The notes under the pieces were generated by a model. That model was not told the origin of the DNA. It ran no database searches and worked only from the letters and a program-made list of their open reading frames with translations. Of a stretch of DNA of 64,000 bases, positions 18,354 through 26,676 are shown in pieces. Origin of the DNA: Pseudomonas sp. B6002 (GTDB taxonomy: Bacteria > Pseudomonadota > Gammaproteobacteria > Pseudomonadales > Pseudomonadaceae); assembly GCF_013385985.1 (NCBI RefSeq), contig NZ_JACAOY010000012.1, positions 224,046-288,045 on the forward strand. The letters are read 5' to 3'. The position numbers and the translations under genes were made by a program. Within the stretch, counting starts at the first letter, position 1, and each line of letters opens with the position of its first letter.

Positions 18354-20020
18354 ATGGATTGAAACTTGAGCACTTGCTGCTTGAGCCGCTGGAACAGCGT
18401 CCGGTCACCACCGAACCTGACATGAATCATGCCCAGCTGTGGGCGCACGCCCTGAGCCTGGCCGCAGGCCTGCAAGCGCGCGGTATCCAACGCCTGGCCG
18501 TGTACCTGGAAGACGCCGGCCAGTTGGCGATTGCCCTGCTCGGCGCCTGGCGGGCCGGGGTCAGCGTGCTGCTGCCTGCCGACCTGCAACCGCAGACCCG
18601 CCAACGCTGGGACGAGGCCGTCGACAGCTGGCTGACCGAAGCCGCCGACCTGGACGCGCTATACCAGGCCCCCTTAAGCGCCGCCGCCCTCGACCTCGAC
18701 ACCTGCCAACTGAGCCTGTGCACCTCTGGCTCCAGTGGCGAGCCCAAGCGCATCGACAAGACCCTGCGCCAACTGGCCAACGAAGTCGAGGCGCTGGAAG
18801 CCCTGTGGGGCCCGGACCTCAAGCGCGCCTGCATCATCGGCAGCGTCGCCACGCAGCACATCTACGGCTTGCTGTTTCGCGTGTTGTGGCCGCTGTGCGC
18901 CGGCCGCACCTTTGTACGCAAGCAACTGGCCTTCCCCGAAGACTTGCAGCGCGCCAGCCGCGAACACGCGCAGTTCGCCTGGGTTGCCAGCCCCGCCCTG
19001 CTCAAGCGCATGGGCGACAACCTCGACTGGCCGGCGCTGAGCCAGGTGTCCCGGGTGTTTTCGTCGGGCGGCGCCTTGCCCGTCGAGGCCGCTGGCGAGC
19101 TTTACGACCGCTTGCAGCAATGGCCGACGGAAATCCTCGGCAGCTCCGAGACCGGCGGCATCGCCTGGCGCCAGGGTGCACAGCCCTGGCAGCCCTTCGC
19201 CGACGTGGTGCTGAGCCAGGATGCCGACGGCGCCCTGCGCATCGCATCGCCTTATCTGCCTGCCGGCCATATCGAACAGACCGCCGACGCGGCGCGCATT
19301 CATGCCGATGGCCGTTTCGAGCTGCTCGGGCGCCTGGACCGCATCGTCAAGCTGGAAGAAAAACGCATCTCCCTGCCCATGCTGGAGCAGGCGTTGATGG
19401 CCCACCCGTGGGTCGCCGACACCCGCTTGGGTGTGGTCCAGGAAAACCGCGCATCCCTCGGCGCACTGGTGGTGCTCAGCGCCGATGGCCTGCACGCCTT
19501 GCGCAATCAGGGCCGTCGCGCCCTGACTCAAACCCTGCGCCAGCACTTGAGCCAGCATTGCGAGGCGCTGGCCTTGCCCCGTCGCTGGCGTCTGCTGCGC
19601 CAGTTACCCCTGAACAGCCAAGGCAAATTGCCCCAGGCGCAGGTCGAGGCGCTGTTGCTGGCGCCACGCCCGAAAGCCCCGGAAGTGCTGGAACAGGTGG
19701 AAACCGATGGCGAATGGACCTTGCAACTGAGCGTTCCGCCGGACCTGGCCTATTTCAGCGGGCACTTCCCGGTCACCCCGGTGTTGCCGGGCGTGGTGCA
19801 GGTGGAATGGGCGTTCAATCTGGGCCAGCAATTGCTCGGTCTGCCGCCGACCTTTGCCGGGATGGAAGTGCTCAAGTTCCAGCAACTGGTGCGCCCGGGC
19901 GATGTGATCGAACTGCACCTGCGCTTCGACCCGGAACGCGGCAAGTTGTACTTCGCCTATCGCAATGGCATTGCGGCCTGCTCCAGCGGGCGCATCGTGC
20001 TGGAGATGCCAAGTGAATAG
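18350..20020 (+). CDS. Aryl acyl-ACP ligase fused to a hotdog dehydratase (ApeH-ApeI)
   Basis: A 556-residue two-part protein. Residues 1 to about 455 are an AMP-forming ligase (phosphate loop [12 protein letters not shown], later [10 protein letters not shown] and [13 protein letters not shown]) that should load the aryl acid onto an ACP. Residues about 460-556 are a hotdog-fold dehydratase domain with [17 protein letters not shown], as in ApeI/FabZ. In E. coli these are two genes, apeH and apeI, and ApeI works as a heterodimer with ApeP, so here that pairing would involve the tail of a larger protein. The ATG at 18350 overlaps the stop of apeG. Confidence 0.85.
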   Translation: MNGLKLEHLLLEPLEQRPVTTEPDMNHAQLWAHALSLAAGLQARGIQRLAVYLEDAGQLAIALLGAWRAGVSVLLPADLQPQTRQRWDEAVDSWLTEAADLDALYQAPLSAAALDLDTCQLSLCTSGSSGEPKRIDKTLRQLANEVEALEALWGPDLKRACIIGSVATQHIYGLLFRVLWPLCAGRTFVRKQLAFPEDLQRASREHAQFAWVASPALLKRMGDNLDWPALSQVSRVFSSGGALPVEAAGELYDRLQQWPTEILGSSETGGIAWRQGAQPWQPFADVVLSQDADGALRIASPYLPAGHIEQTADAARIHADGRFELLGRLDRIVKLEEKRISLPMLEQALMAHPWVADTRLGVVQENRASLGALVVLSADGLHALRNQGRRALTQTLRQHLSQHCEALALPRRWRLLRQLPLNSQGKLPQAQVEALLLAPRPKAPEVLEQVETDGEWTLQLSVPPDLAYFSGHFPVTPVLPGVVQVEWAFNLGQQLLGLPPTFAGMEVLKFQQLVRPGDVIELHLRFDPERGKLYFAYRNGIAACSSGRIVLEMPSE

Positions 20021-20774
20021 GCCTCTGTGGCGAGCGGGCTTGCATAATCCCTGCGCCCTGATCCCGGTCTACAACCACGAAGCCGCCGTGCCGGCCGTGG
20101 TCCACAGCCTGTTGGACAGCGGCCTGCCATGCCTGCTGGTAGACGACGGCAGCAGCCCGGCCTGCGCGGCGGTCTTGGCACAACTTGCAAGCCTGGATAA
20201 CGTCACCCTGCTGACCCTGCCCAGCAACCAGGGCAAAGGCGGCGCCGTCATGGCCGGGTTCCGCGAAGCCGCGCGCCTGGGCTACAGCCACGCCTTGCAA
20301 GTGGACGCCGACGGCCAGCACGATCTGCGCGAAGTCGAGACTTTCCTCGACACCTCGCGCCGTCACCCCGACGCCATTATCTGCGGCTACCCCGAATACG
20401 ACGACAGCGTGCCCAAGGGCCGCCTGTATGCGCGCTACCTGACCCACGTGTGGGTGTGGATCAACACACTGTCGCTGCAGATCCGCGATTCGATGTGCGG
20501 CTTTCGCGTGTACCCGCTGGCACCGATGCTGGCGTTGATGGACTCGGCGTACATCGGCACGCGCATGGATTTTGACTCGGACATCCTGGTGCGCCTGGCC
20601 TGGCGCAATCAGCCGATGCGCTGGCTGCCGACCCGGGTGCATTACCCCGCCGACGGTTTGTCGCACTTTCGCTTGTTCCGCGACAACGTGCGCATCTCGG
20701 CCATGCACACCCGGCTGTTCTTCGGCATGCTGGTGCGTGCGCCGATGATCCTGTGGCGACGGTGGCAAGCATGA
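20013..20774 (+). CDS. Family 2 glycosyltransferase (ApeJ glycosyltransferase part)
   Basis: A 253-residue GT-A glycosyltransferase resembling dolichol-phosphate mannosyltransferases: LIPVYNHE at the N-terminus, VDDGSS (Asp44-Asp45) and the metal-binding DADGQH at 98-103. It probably adds a sugar to the lipid anchor or the polyene on the cytoplasmic face. The GTG at 20013 overlaps the previous stop and avoids a long overlap with the ligase-dehydratase gene. In E. coli this activity and the next gene's form one fused protein, ApeJ; here they are separate and overlap by four bases. Confidence 0.82.
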   Translation: MNRPLWRAGLHNPCALIPVYNHEAAVPAVVHSLLDSGLPCLLVDDGSSPACAAVLAQLASLDNVTLLTLPSNQGKGGAVMAGFREAARLGYSHALQVDADGQHDLREVETFLDTSRRHPDAIICGYPEYDDSVPKGRLYARYLTHVWVWINTLSLQIRDSMCGFRVYPLAPMLALMDSAYIGTRMDFDSDILVRLAWRNQPMRWLPTRVHYPADGLSHFRLFRDNVRISAMHTRLFFGMLVRAPMILWRRWQA

Positions 20775-21706
20775 GCGATAGCACCAAGCACTGGGCTGAC
20801 CGCGAGGAGCGCGGCAGTTTCCTGTTGATGAAACTCACCGCCTTCGCCGCCAAAGTGCTTGGCCGGCGCCTGCTGAGCCCGGTGCTCTACGGCATCGTGC
20901 TGTACTTCTTCGTGTTCGGTCGCACCGCACGCCAGAGCGCCTGGCAGTACCAGCAGCGCCTGGCCGACTGGAGCGGGCAAGACGCGCTGCACCCCACCCA
21001 CACAAGCGTCTTTGGCCAGTTCATGGCCTTCGCCGATTCCTTGCTCGACAAACTCGACGTGTGGAACGGCAAGCTGCGCATCGAACAGATCGAAATCAAC
21101 GACCCGGCGCAATTGCGCAACCAACTGCGCGGTGAACGCGGGCAGATGTTGGTGGGCGCCCACCTGGGCAACCTCGAAGTGTGTCGCGCCCTCGCAGAGC
21201 TTGGCGAGCAGGTCACCATGAACGTGCTGGTGCACACCAAGCACGCCGAACAATTCAACCGTTTGCTGGGCGAAGCCGGGGCCACGCATTTGCGCCTGAT
21301 CCAGGTCAGCGAGCTGGACCCGGCCACCATGCTGCTGCTCAGCCAGCGCCTGGACGAAGGCGAATGGCTGGCCATTGCGGGCGATCGAGTGCCCCTGCAT
21401 GGCGGGCGCACGGTCCGCGTGGATTTCCTCGGTCACAGCGCCGCCTTCCCACAAGGCCCGTGGTTGCTGGCCGGGTTGCTCAAATGCCCGGTGAACCTGC
21501 TGATGTGCCTCAAGCACAACAACCGCTATCGCCTGACCATCGAGCCGTTCGCCGAATTGATCGAATGGAAGCGCACCACCCGCGAGCAGGTCATCGCCCA
21601 GTGGACCGAGCGCTACGCCGCCCGCCTGGGCCAGTTTTGCCTGGAAGCGCCCCAACAATGGTTCAACTTTTACCCTTTCTGGAAGACCGATGACGACGCA
21701 TCTTGA
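20771..21706 (+). CDS. LpxL/HtrB-family acyltransferase (ApeJ acyltransferase part)
   Basis: A 311-residue membrane acyltransferase of the lipid A late-acyltransferase family with the HX4E motif at His131/Glu136 (AHLGNLE) and one N-terminal membrane helix near residues 34-50. It most likely acylates the glycosylated or lipid part of the pigment. The ATG at 20771 gives the ATGA overlap with the glycosyltransferase; a codon at 20753 would add six residues and a larger overlap. Confidence 0.82.
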   Translation: MSDSTKHWADREERGSFLLMKLTAFAAKVLGRRLLSPVLYGIVLYFFVFGRTARQSAWQYQQRLADWSGQDALHPTHTSVFGQFMAFADSLLDKLDVWNGKLRIEQIEINDPAQLRNQLRGERGQMLVGAHLGNLEVCRALAELGEQVTMNVLVHTKHAEQFNRLLGEAGATHLRLIQVSELDPATMLLLSQRLDEGEWLAIAGDRVPLHGGRTVRVDFLGHSAAFPQGPWLLAGLLKCPVNLLMCLKHNNRYRLTIEPFAELIEWKRTTREQVIAQWTERYAARLGQFCLEAPQQWFNFYPFWKTDDDAS

Positions 21707-23231
21707 GCCGGTAACCTTTGGCGAACGCCCCCTGCGCATTGAAGACGTGCTGGCCCTGGCCAACCGTCAGGCGCCTACCCGATTGCAGGGCGACGCGGCG
21801 TATCGCCAGCGCATCGCCAAGGGTGCGCAGTTCCTCGACTCGCTGCTGGACAAGGAAGGCGTGATCTACGGCGTGACCACCGGCTACGGCGACTCCTGCG
21901 TGGTGGCCGTGCCGTTGCAGCACGTCGAAGCGCTGCCGCGTCACCTGTACACCTTCCACGGTTGCGGCCTGGGCAAGTTGCTCGACGCCCAAGCCACCCG
22001 TGCGGTGCTGGCGGCGCGGTTGCAGTCACTGTGCCATGGCGTGTCCGGGGTGCGCGTGGAGTTGCTGGAGCGTCTGCATGCGTTCCTCGAACACGACGTG
22101 CTGCCGCTGATCCCGGAAGAGGGCTCGGTGGGCGCCAGCGGTGACCTGACACCACTGTCCTACGTGGCTGCGACCTTGTCCGGCGAACGCGAAGTGATGT
22201 TCCGTGGCGAACGCCGTCAGGCGGCCGACGTGCACCGCGAACTGGGTTGGGACCCGCTGGTGTTGCGCCCCAAGGAAGCCCTGGCCTTGATGAACGGCAC
22301 CGCCGTGATGACTGGCCTGGCCTGCCTGGCCTTCGCCCGCGCCGACTACCTGCTGCAACTAGCCACGCGCATCACCGCGCTGAACGTGGTGGCGCTGCAA
22401 GGCAACCCGGAACACTTTGACGAGCGCCTGTTCGCCGCCAAGCCGCACCCTGGGCAGATGCAAGTGGCTGCCTGGCTGCGCAAGGACCTGGCCATCGACG
22501 CGCCGACCGCGCCACTGCATCGCCTGCAAGACCGCTACTCGCTGCGCTGCGCACCGCACGTGCTGGGTGTGTTGGCCGACAGCCTGGGCTGGCTGCGTTC
22601 GTTCATCGAAACCGAACTGAACAGCGCCAACGACAACCCGATCATCGATGCCGAAGAAGAGCGCGTGCTGCACGGCGGTCACTTCTACGGAGGCCACATC
22701 GCCTTCGCCATGGACAGCCTCAAGACCCTGGTGGCCAACGTGGCCGACCTGCTCGACCGCCAGCTCGCGCTGCTGGTGGACGTGCGTTATAACCACGGCC
22801 TGCCGAGCAACCTGTCCGGCGCGCCAGCCGACCGCGCGATGATCAACCACGGCTTCAAAGCCGTGCAGATCGGCACCAGCGCCTGGACCGCCGAAGCCCT
22901 GAAAAACACCATGCCGGCCAGCGTGTTCTCGCGCTCCACCGAATGCCATAACCAGGACAAAGTGAGCATGGGCACCATCGCCGCCCGCGATGCGATCCGT
23001 GTGCTGGAGCTGACCGAACAGGTTGCCGCCGCTACCTTGCTCGCCGCCAACCAAGGGGTGTGGCTGCGCGCCCAGGCCGAAGACGCCCGCCCATTGCCAC
23101 CGGCCCTGGCCGCCATGCATGAAGAACTCGCCAAAGACTTCCCGCCGGTGATCGAAGACCGCGCCCTGGAAGGCGAACTGCGCCTGTGCCTGCAACGCAT
23201 CGCCGAGCAACATTGGAGGCTGCATGCGTAG
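21690..23231 (+). CDS. Aromatic amino acid ammonia lyase (HAL/TAL/PAL family)
   Basis: A 513-residue lyase that removes ammonia from an aromatic amino acid through the self-formed MIO cofactor at Ala149-Ser150-Gly151 (GASGDLTPLS). The catalytic tyrosine is in IYGVTTGYG (Tyr60). The substrate-selecting pair is Phe89-His90 (TFHGCG), a mixture of the Phe-Leu seen in phenylalanine lyases and the Ser-His of histidine lyases. No urocanase or other hut gene is present, so in this operon its product is probably cinnamate or 4-coumarate, the starter acid for the ApeH ligase. It overlaps the acyltransferase gene by 17 bases. Confidence 0.88.
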   Translation: MTTHLEPVTFGERPLRIEDVLALANRQAPTRLQGDAAYRQRIAKGAQFLDSLLDKEGVIYGVTTGYGDSCVVAVPLQHVEALPRHLYTFHGCGLGKLLDAQATRAVLAARLQSLCHGVSGVRVELLERLHAFLEHDVLPLIPEEGSVGASGDLTPLSYVAATLSGEREVMFRGERRQAADVHRELGWDPLVLRPKEALALMNGTAVMTGLACLAFARADYLLQLATRITALNVVALQGNPEHFDERLFAAKPHPGQMQVAAWLRKDLAIDAPTAPLHRLQDRYSLRCAPHVLGVLADSLGWLRSFIETELNSANDNPIIDAEEERVLHGGHFYGGHIAFAMDSLKTLVANVADLLDRQLALLVDVRYNHGLPSNLSGAPADRAMINHGFKAVQIGTSAWTAEALKNTMPASVFSRSTECHNQDKVSMGTIAARDAIRVLELTEQVAAATLLAANQGVWLRAQAEDARPLPPALAAMHEELAKDFPPVIEDRALEGELRLCLQRIAEQHWRLHA

Positions 23232-23649
23232 CCAGGGCGTGCTGCACTGCGACACTGAAATCCTCGTGCCGTTTTTTGACGTCGATACCATGAACGTGGT
23301 CTGGCACGGGCACTACGTAAAGTACCTGGAAGTGGCGCGCTGCGCGTTGCTGGACAAGATCGGCCATAACTACACGGCTATGCTGGAATCCGGCTACGCG
23401 TGGCCGGTGATCGACATGCAGCTGCGCTACGTGCGCGGCGCCGTGTTCGGCCAGACGATCAACGTACGCGCCAGCCTGGTGGAATGGGAGAACCGCTTGA
23501 AGGTCAATTACCTGATCACCGACCTGGCCAGCGGCGAGCGTTTGACCCGTGCAACCACGGTGCAGGTGGCGGTGGAAATCGCCAACCGTGAAATGCAGCT
23601 GGCCTCCCCCAAGATATTTACAGACGCCGTCGAGAGAGCCCTGAAATGA
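23224..23649 (+). CDS. apeK: Acyl-ACP/CoA thioesterase, 4HBT hotdog family (ApeK)
   Basis: A 141-residue hotdog-fold thioesterase with the family block FDVDTMNVVWHGHYVKYLE near residues 18-36. In aryl polyene synthesis ApeK is considered to hydrolyse stalled or finished chains from the ACP. Its start overlaps the end of the ammonia lyase gene and its stop overlaps the ATG of the LolA-like gene, so it sits firmly inside the operon. Confidence 0.85.
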   Translation: MRSQGVLHCDTEILVPFFDVDTMNVVWHGHYVKYLEVARCALLDKIGHNYTAMLESGYAWPVIDMQLRYVRGAVFGQTINVRASLVEWENRLKVNYLITDLASGERLTRATTVQVAVEIANREMQLASPKIFTDAVERALK

Positions 23650-24341
23650 GATCCCCTGTGGGAGCGGGCTTGCCCGCGAAGGTCGTTAACGATAACGCAA
23701 TCCGCCTGATACTCCGCGGCGTCCTCGGGTTCATCGCGGGCAAGCCCGCTCCCACAGGGATAGCGCTCATCTTGTTGTTGAGCATTCCAGGCCTGGCTCA
23801 TGCTTTCGACTTGCAACAGCTCAGCGATCAACTCGCCAAACCCTCCGTGATCCACGGCGCCTTCACCCAGGAAAAGCACCTGCGTGCCCTGCCCCAGCCG
23901 CTGGTCAGCAAAGGCACCTTCGTGCTGGCCAAGGACCACGGCCTGCTCTGGCTGCTCAAGACCCCGCTGCAACAGGACTACCGCATCAGCGCCCAAGGCA
24001 TTGCCCGCCGTGACGCCAATGGCTGGCAATTGCTGCCAAACAAGAGCGCCGGCGCCGAGCAGAACCGCCTGTTCCTCGCCGTGCTCCAGGGTGACAGCAG
24101 TGGCTTGCAGCGCGACTTCGAATTGCAGCTGCAAGGCGAAGCCAACGGGTGGAAACTCACGCTGATCCCGCGCTCGCTGCTGTTAAAACAGGTCTTCACA
24201 CAGATCAATATCGACGGTGGCGAGCTGGTGCAGAAGATCGAGCTGCTGGAAACCCAAGGCGACAGCACCGTGCTGCGCATGCAGGACAGCCGTGCCGACC
24301 AACCTCTGAGCGATGCGGAGCAACACGACTTTGCCCAGTGA
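23646..24341 (+). CDS. apeL: LolA-like outer membrane carrier protein (ApeL) with REP-coded N-terminus
   Basis: Periplasmic carrier related to LolA (GAFTQEKHLRALPQPLVSKG... LLWLLKTP), thought to help move the pigment to the outer membrane. The ATG at 23646 keeps the ATGA overlap seen throughout the operon. Between this start and the signal-peptide core (IALILLLSIPGLAHA, residues 39-53) lie about 36 residues encoded by a REP doublet (23657-23756), in frame and without a stop. Cleavage after AHA (residue 53) would leave a normal mature protein of about 178 residues. Whether the long leader still works, or initiation has moved, is unknown. Confidence 0.78.
   Translation: MRSPVGAGLPAKVVNDNAIRLILRGVLGFIAGKPAPTGIALILLLSIPGLAHAFDLQQLSDQLAKPSVIHGAFTQEKHLRALPQPLVSKGTFVLAKDHGLLWLLKTPLQQDYRISAQGIARRDANGWQLLPNKSAGAEQNRLFLAVLQGDSSGLQRDFELQLQGEANGWKLTLIPRSLLLKQVFTQINIDGGELVQKIELLETQGDSTVLRMQDSRADQPLSDAEQHDFAQ
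23657..23756. repeat. REP doublet inside the coding region of the LolA-like gene
   Basis: Arms TGTGGGAGCGGGCTTGCCCG and CGGGCAAGCCCGCTCCCACA flank a 60-base spacer. It lies wholly within the reading frame of apeL, between its start codon and signal-peptide core; every other doublet in the window is between genes. Confidence 0.92.
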
Positions 24342-26643
24342 GCGCCTGCTACCGCGCCTGTTCCTGATCCTGCTGGTGGCTGTGCTGGCCCTGGCCGGCT
24401 GGCAGTGGCGCCATGGCGCGCCGTTGTCGGCCAACTTGATGGAATTGGTGCCGGGCAACACGCCGGACGCCTTGGAACAGCAAGCCGAACAGCGCATGCA
24501 GGAGCCCCTGAACCGCGAAATGCTGGTGCTGGTCGGGCACGCCGACCGCCAACAAGCCGTGACCGTGGCGCAGCAGTTGGGCGAACGCTGGCAGGCCAGC
24601 GGGCTGTTTGAAAAGGTGCAGTGGAACCTGCAATCCGACCTGCCGGCGCTGCGTGAGCAATTGCTGCGCGGGCGCCTGGCGATGCTCTCGGCCAAGGACC
24701 GCGAACAGCTGATCGAACACCCCGACGCGTTTATCCAGCAGCGCGTGCAAGCGCTGTTCGACCCCTTCACCGGGTTCAGCCTGGTGCCGAGCCAGGACGA
24801 CTGGTTGGGCCTGACCGGACGCATCCAGAACAGCCAGCCGCAGCACGGTTCGGTGCAGTTGGACATCGGCAGCGGTGCCCTGATTGCCGATGCCGACGGC
24901 AAAAGCTGGGTGCTGCTGCGCGCACGCACCACGGGCAATGCCTTCGACATGCAACTGCCGATACAGGTGGCCGACCTGCTCAAGGCCAGCCGTGAACAGG
25001 CCAGCGGGCAAGGTGCGCAACTGCTCGCTGCCAGCGGCCTGTTGTATGCCGCCAATGGGCAACAGCAGGCCACGCGGGAAATCACCTGGGTCGGCGGCGG
25101 CGCCACCCTGGGCATTCTGTTATTGCTGCTGCTGGCGTTCCGTCGCTGGCGTGTACTGCTGGCGTTTGTGCCGGTGCTGGTGGGCATGCTGTTTGGCGCG
25201 GTGGCCTGTGTGGCGCTGTTTGGCCACATGCATGTGATGACCTTGGTGCTGGGATCGAGCCTGATTGGTGTGGCCGTGGATTACCCGCTGCACTACCTGT
25301 CCAAGAGCTGGAGTATGCAACCCTGGCGCAGCTGGCCGGCACTGCGCATCACGCTGCCGGGGCTGAGCCTGAGCCTGGCCACCAGTTGCATCGGCTACCT
25401 GGCACTGGCCTGGACGCCGTTCCCGGCGCTGACCCAGATCGCCGTATTCTCCGCTGCCGGCTTGGTGGGCGCATACTTGTCGGCGGTGTGCCTGTTGCCG
25501 GCCCTGCTCAAGGGCGTCGAGCTGCGCCCGGCGCAATGGCCGCTGCGCATCGCCGAATGCCTGTGGCTGATGCGCGCCTCGTTGCTCAAGCGCGTGCCAA
25601 GCCCGGTGTTGCTGGTACTGGTGCTGCTGTTTTGCGCCGGCGGCCTGTGGCACTTGAACAGCAAGAACGATATCCGCCAGTGGATCGGTGCACCGCCGCA
25701 GTTGCTGCAAGAAGCGCAGGCCGTGGCGCGCATCACCGGGTTCCAGCCCACCAGCCAGTTTTTCCTGGTGCGGGCCGACAACCAGCAGCAGTTGCTGGAG
25801 CGCCAGGCCGCACTGGGCCAGCGCCTGGATCAGTTGGTGAACATGGACAAGCTCCAGGGTTACCTGGCGCTCAACCAACTGGTCAGCCTGCCCGCCGAAC
25901 AACAACGCCTGCAGGATGCGCTGAACGCGTTGCCACAACACTGGCAGCCGCTGCTCGACCTCGGCGTGCCCGCTGCGGCCTTGCAAGCCGAGGTCGCACA
26001 ACTGCAAGCACTGCCCACCCAAGACATCGACGCCGCACTGGTCGGCCCGCTCGCCGAACCCTGGCGCACGCTGTGGCTGGGGCCGGTGGATGGCGGTGTC
26101 GCCGCCATGGTCAGCCTGCAAGGCTTGAGCAACCCGGCGCTGCTGCGGGTGCAGGCGGTGGACCTGCCCGGGGTGCAATTGGTGGATCGCCTCGGTGACT
26201 TGAACCGGGTATTTGCCGACACGCAGATCAGCGCCGCCGAATTGAAGTTGATGTCGTGCGTGCTGATCGTGTTGCTGCTGATACTGCCCTTCGGTTTCGG
26301 CGGCGCCTTGCGCATCGTCGCGCTGCCCTTGCTGGCCGCGCTGTGCAGCCTGGCCAGCCTCGGCTGGCTGGGCCAGCCACTGACCCTGTTCAGCCTGTTC
26401 GGCCTGCTGCTGGTCACCGCCATCAGCGTGGATTACGCGATCCTGATGCGCGAACAGATCGGCGGCGCAGCAGTCAGCCTGCTGGGGACGCTGCTGGCCG
26501 CGCTGACCACCTGGCTATCATTCGGCCTGCTGGCGATTTCCAGCACGCCCGCGGTGAGCAATTTCGGCCTGTCGGTCAGCCTGGGCTTGGCATTCAGCTT
26601 TATGCTGGCGCCCTGGGCCGGCCATCAGAAGCACGCCTCATGA
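24313..26643 (+). CDS. apeM: MMPL/RND-type exporter (ApeM)
   Basis: A 776-residue inner-membrane transporter of the MMPL branch of the RND superfamily. It has two repeated halves: an N-terminal membrane helix (residues about 14-30), a periplasmic domain, and a block of about five helices from residue 255, then the same pattern again ending near the C-terminus. GVAVDYPLHYLS and ISVDYAILMRE mark the equivalent proton-relay helices of each half. It should move the lipid-linked aryl polyene across the inner membrane. It overlaps apeL by 29 bases. Confidence 0.85.
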   Translation: MRSNTTLPSERLLPRLFLILLVAVLALAGWQWRHGAPLSANLMELVPGNTPDALEQQAEQRMQEPLNREMLVLVGHADRQQAVTVAQQLGERWQASGLFEKVQWNLQSDLPALREQLLRGRLAMLSAKDREQLIEHPDAFIQQRVQALFDPFTGFSLVPSQDDWLGLTGRIQNSQPQHGSVQLDIGSGALIADADGKSWVLLRARTTGNAFDMQLPIQVADLLKASREQASGQGAQLLAASGLLYAANGQQQATREITWVGGGATLGILLLLLLAFRRWRVLLAFVPVLVGMLFGAVACVALFGHMHVMTLVLGSSLIGVAVDYPLHYLSKSWSMQPWRSWPALRITLPGLSLSLATSCIGYLALAWTPFPALTQIAVFSAAGLVGAYLSAVCLLPALLKGVELRPAQWPLRIAECLWLMRASLLKRVPSPVLLVLVLLFCAGGLWHLNSKNDIRQWIGAPPQLLQEAQAVARITGFQPTSQFFLVRADNQQQLLERQAALGQRLDQLVNMDKLQGYLALNQLVSLPAEQQRLQDALNALPQHWQPLLDLGVPAAALQAEVAQLQALPTQDIDAALVGPLAEPWRTLWLGPVDGGVAAMVSLQGLSNPALLRVQAVDLPGVQLVDRLGDLNRVFADTQISAAELKLMSCVLIVLLLILPFGFGGALRIVALPLLAALCSLASLGWLGQPLTLFSLFGLLLVTAISVDYAILMREQIGGAAVSLLGTLLAALTTWLSFGLLAISSTPAVSNFGLSVSLGLAFSFMLAPWAGHQKHAS

Positions 26644-26676
26644 ACCCGATTATCGCCAACGCGGCAAGGAGCCCTC

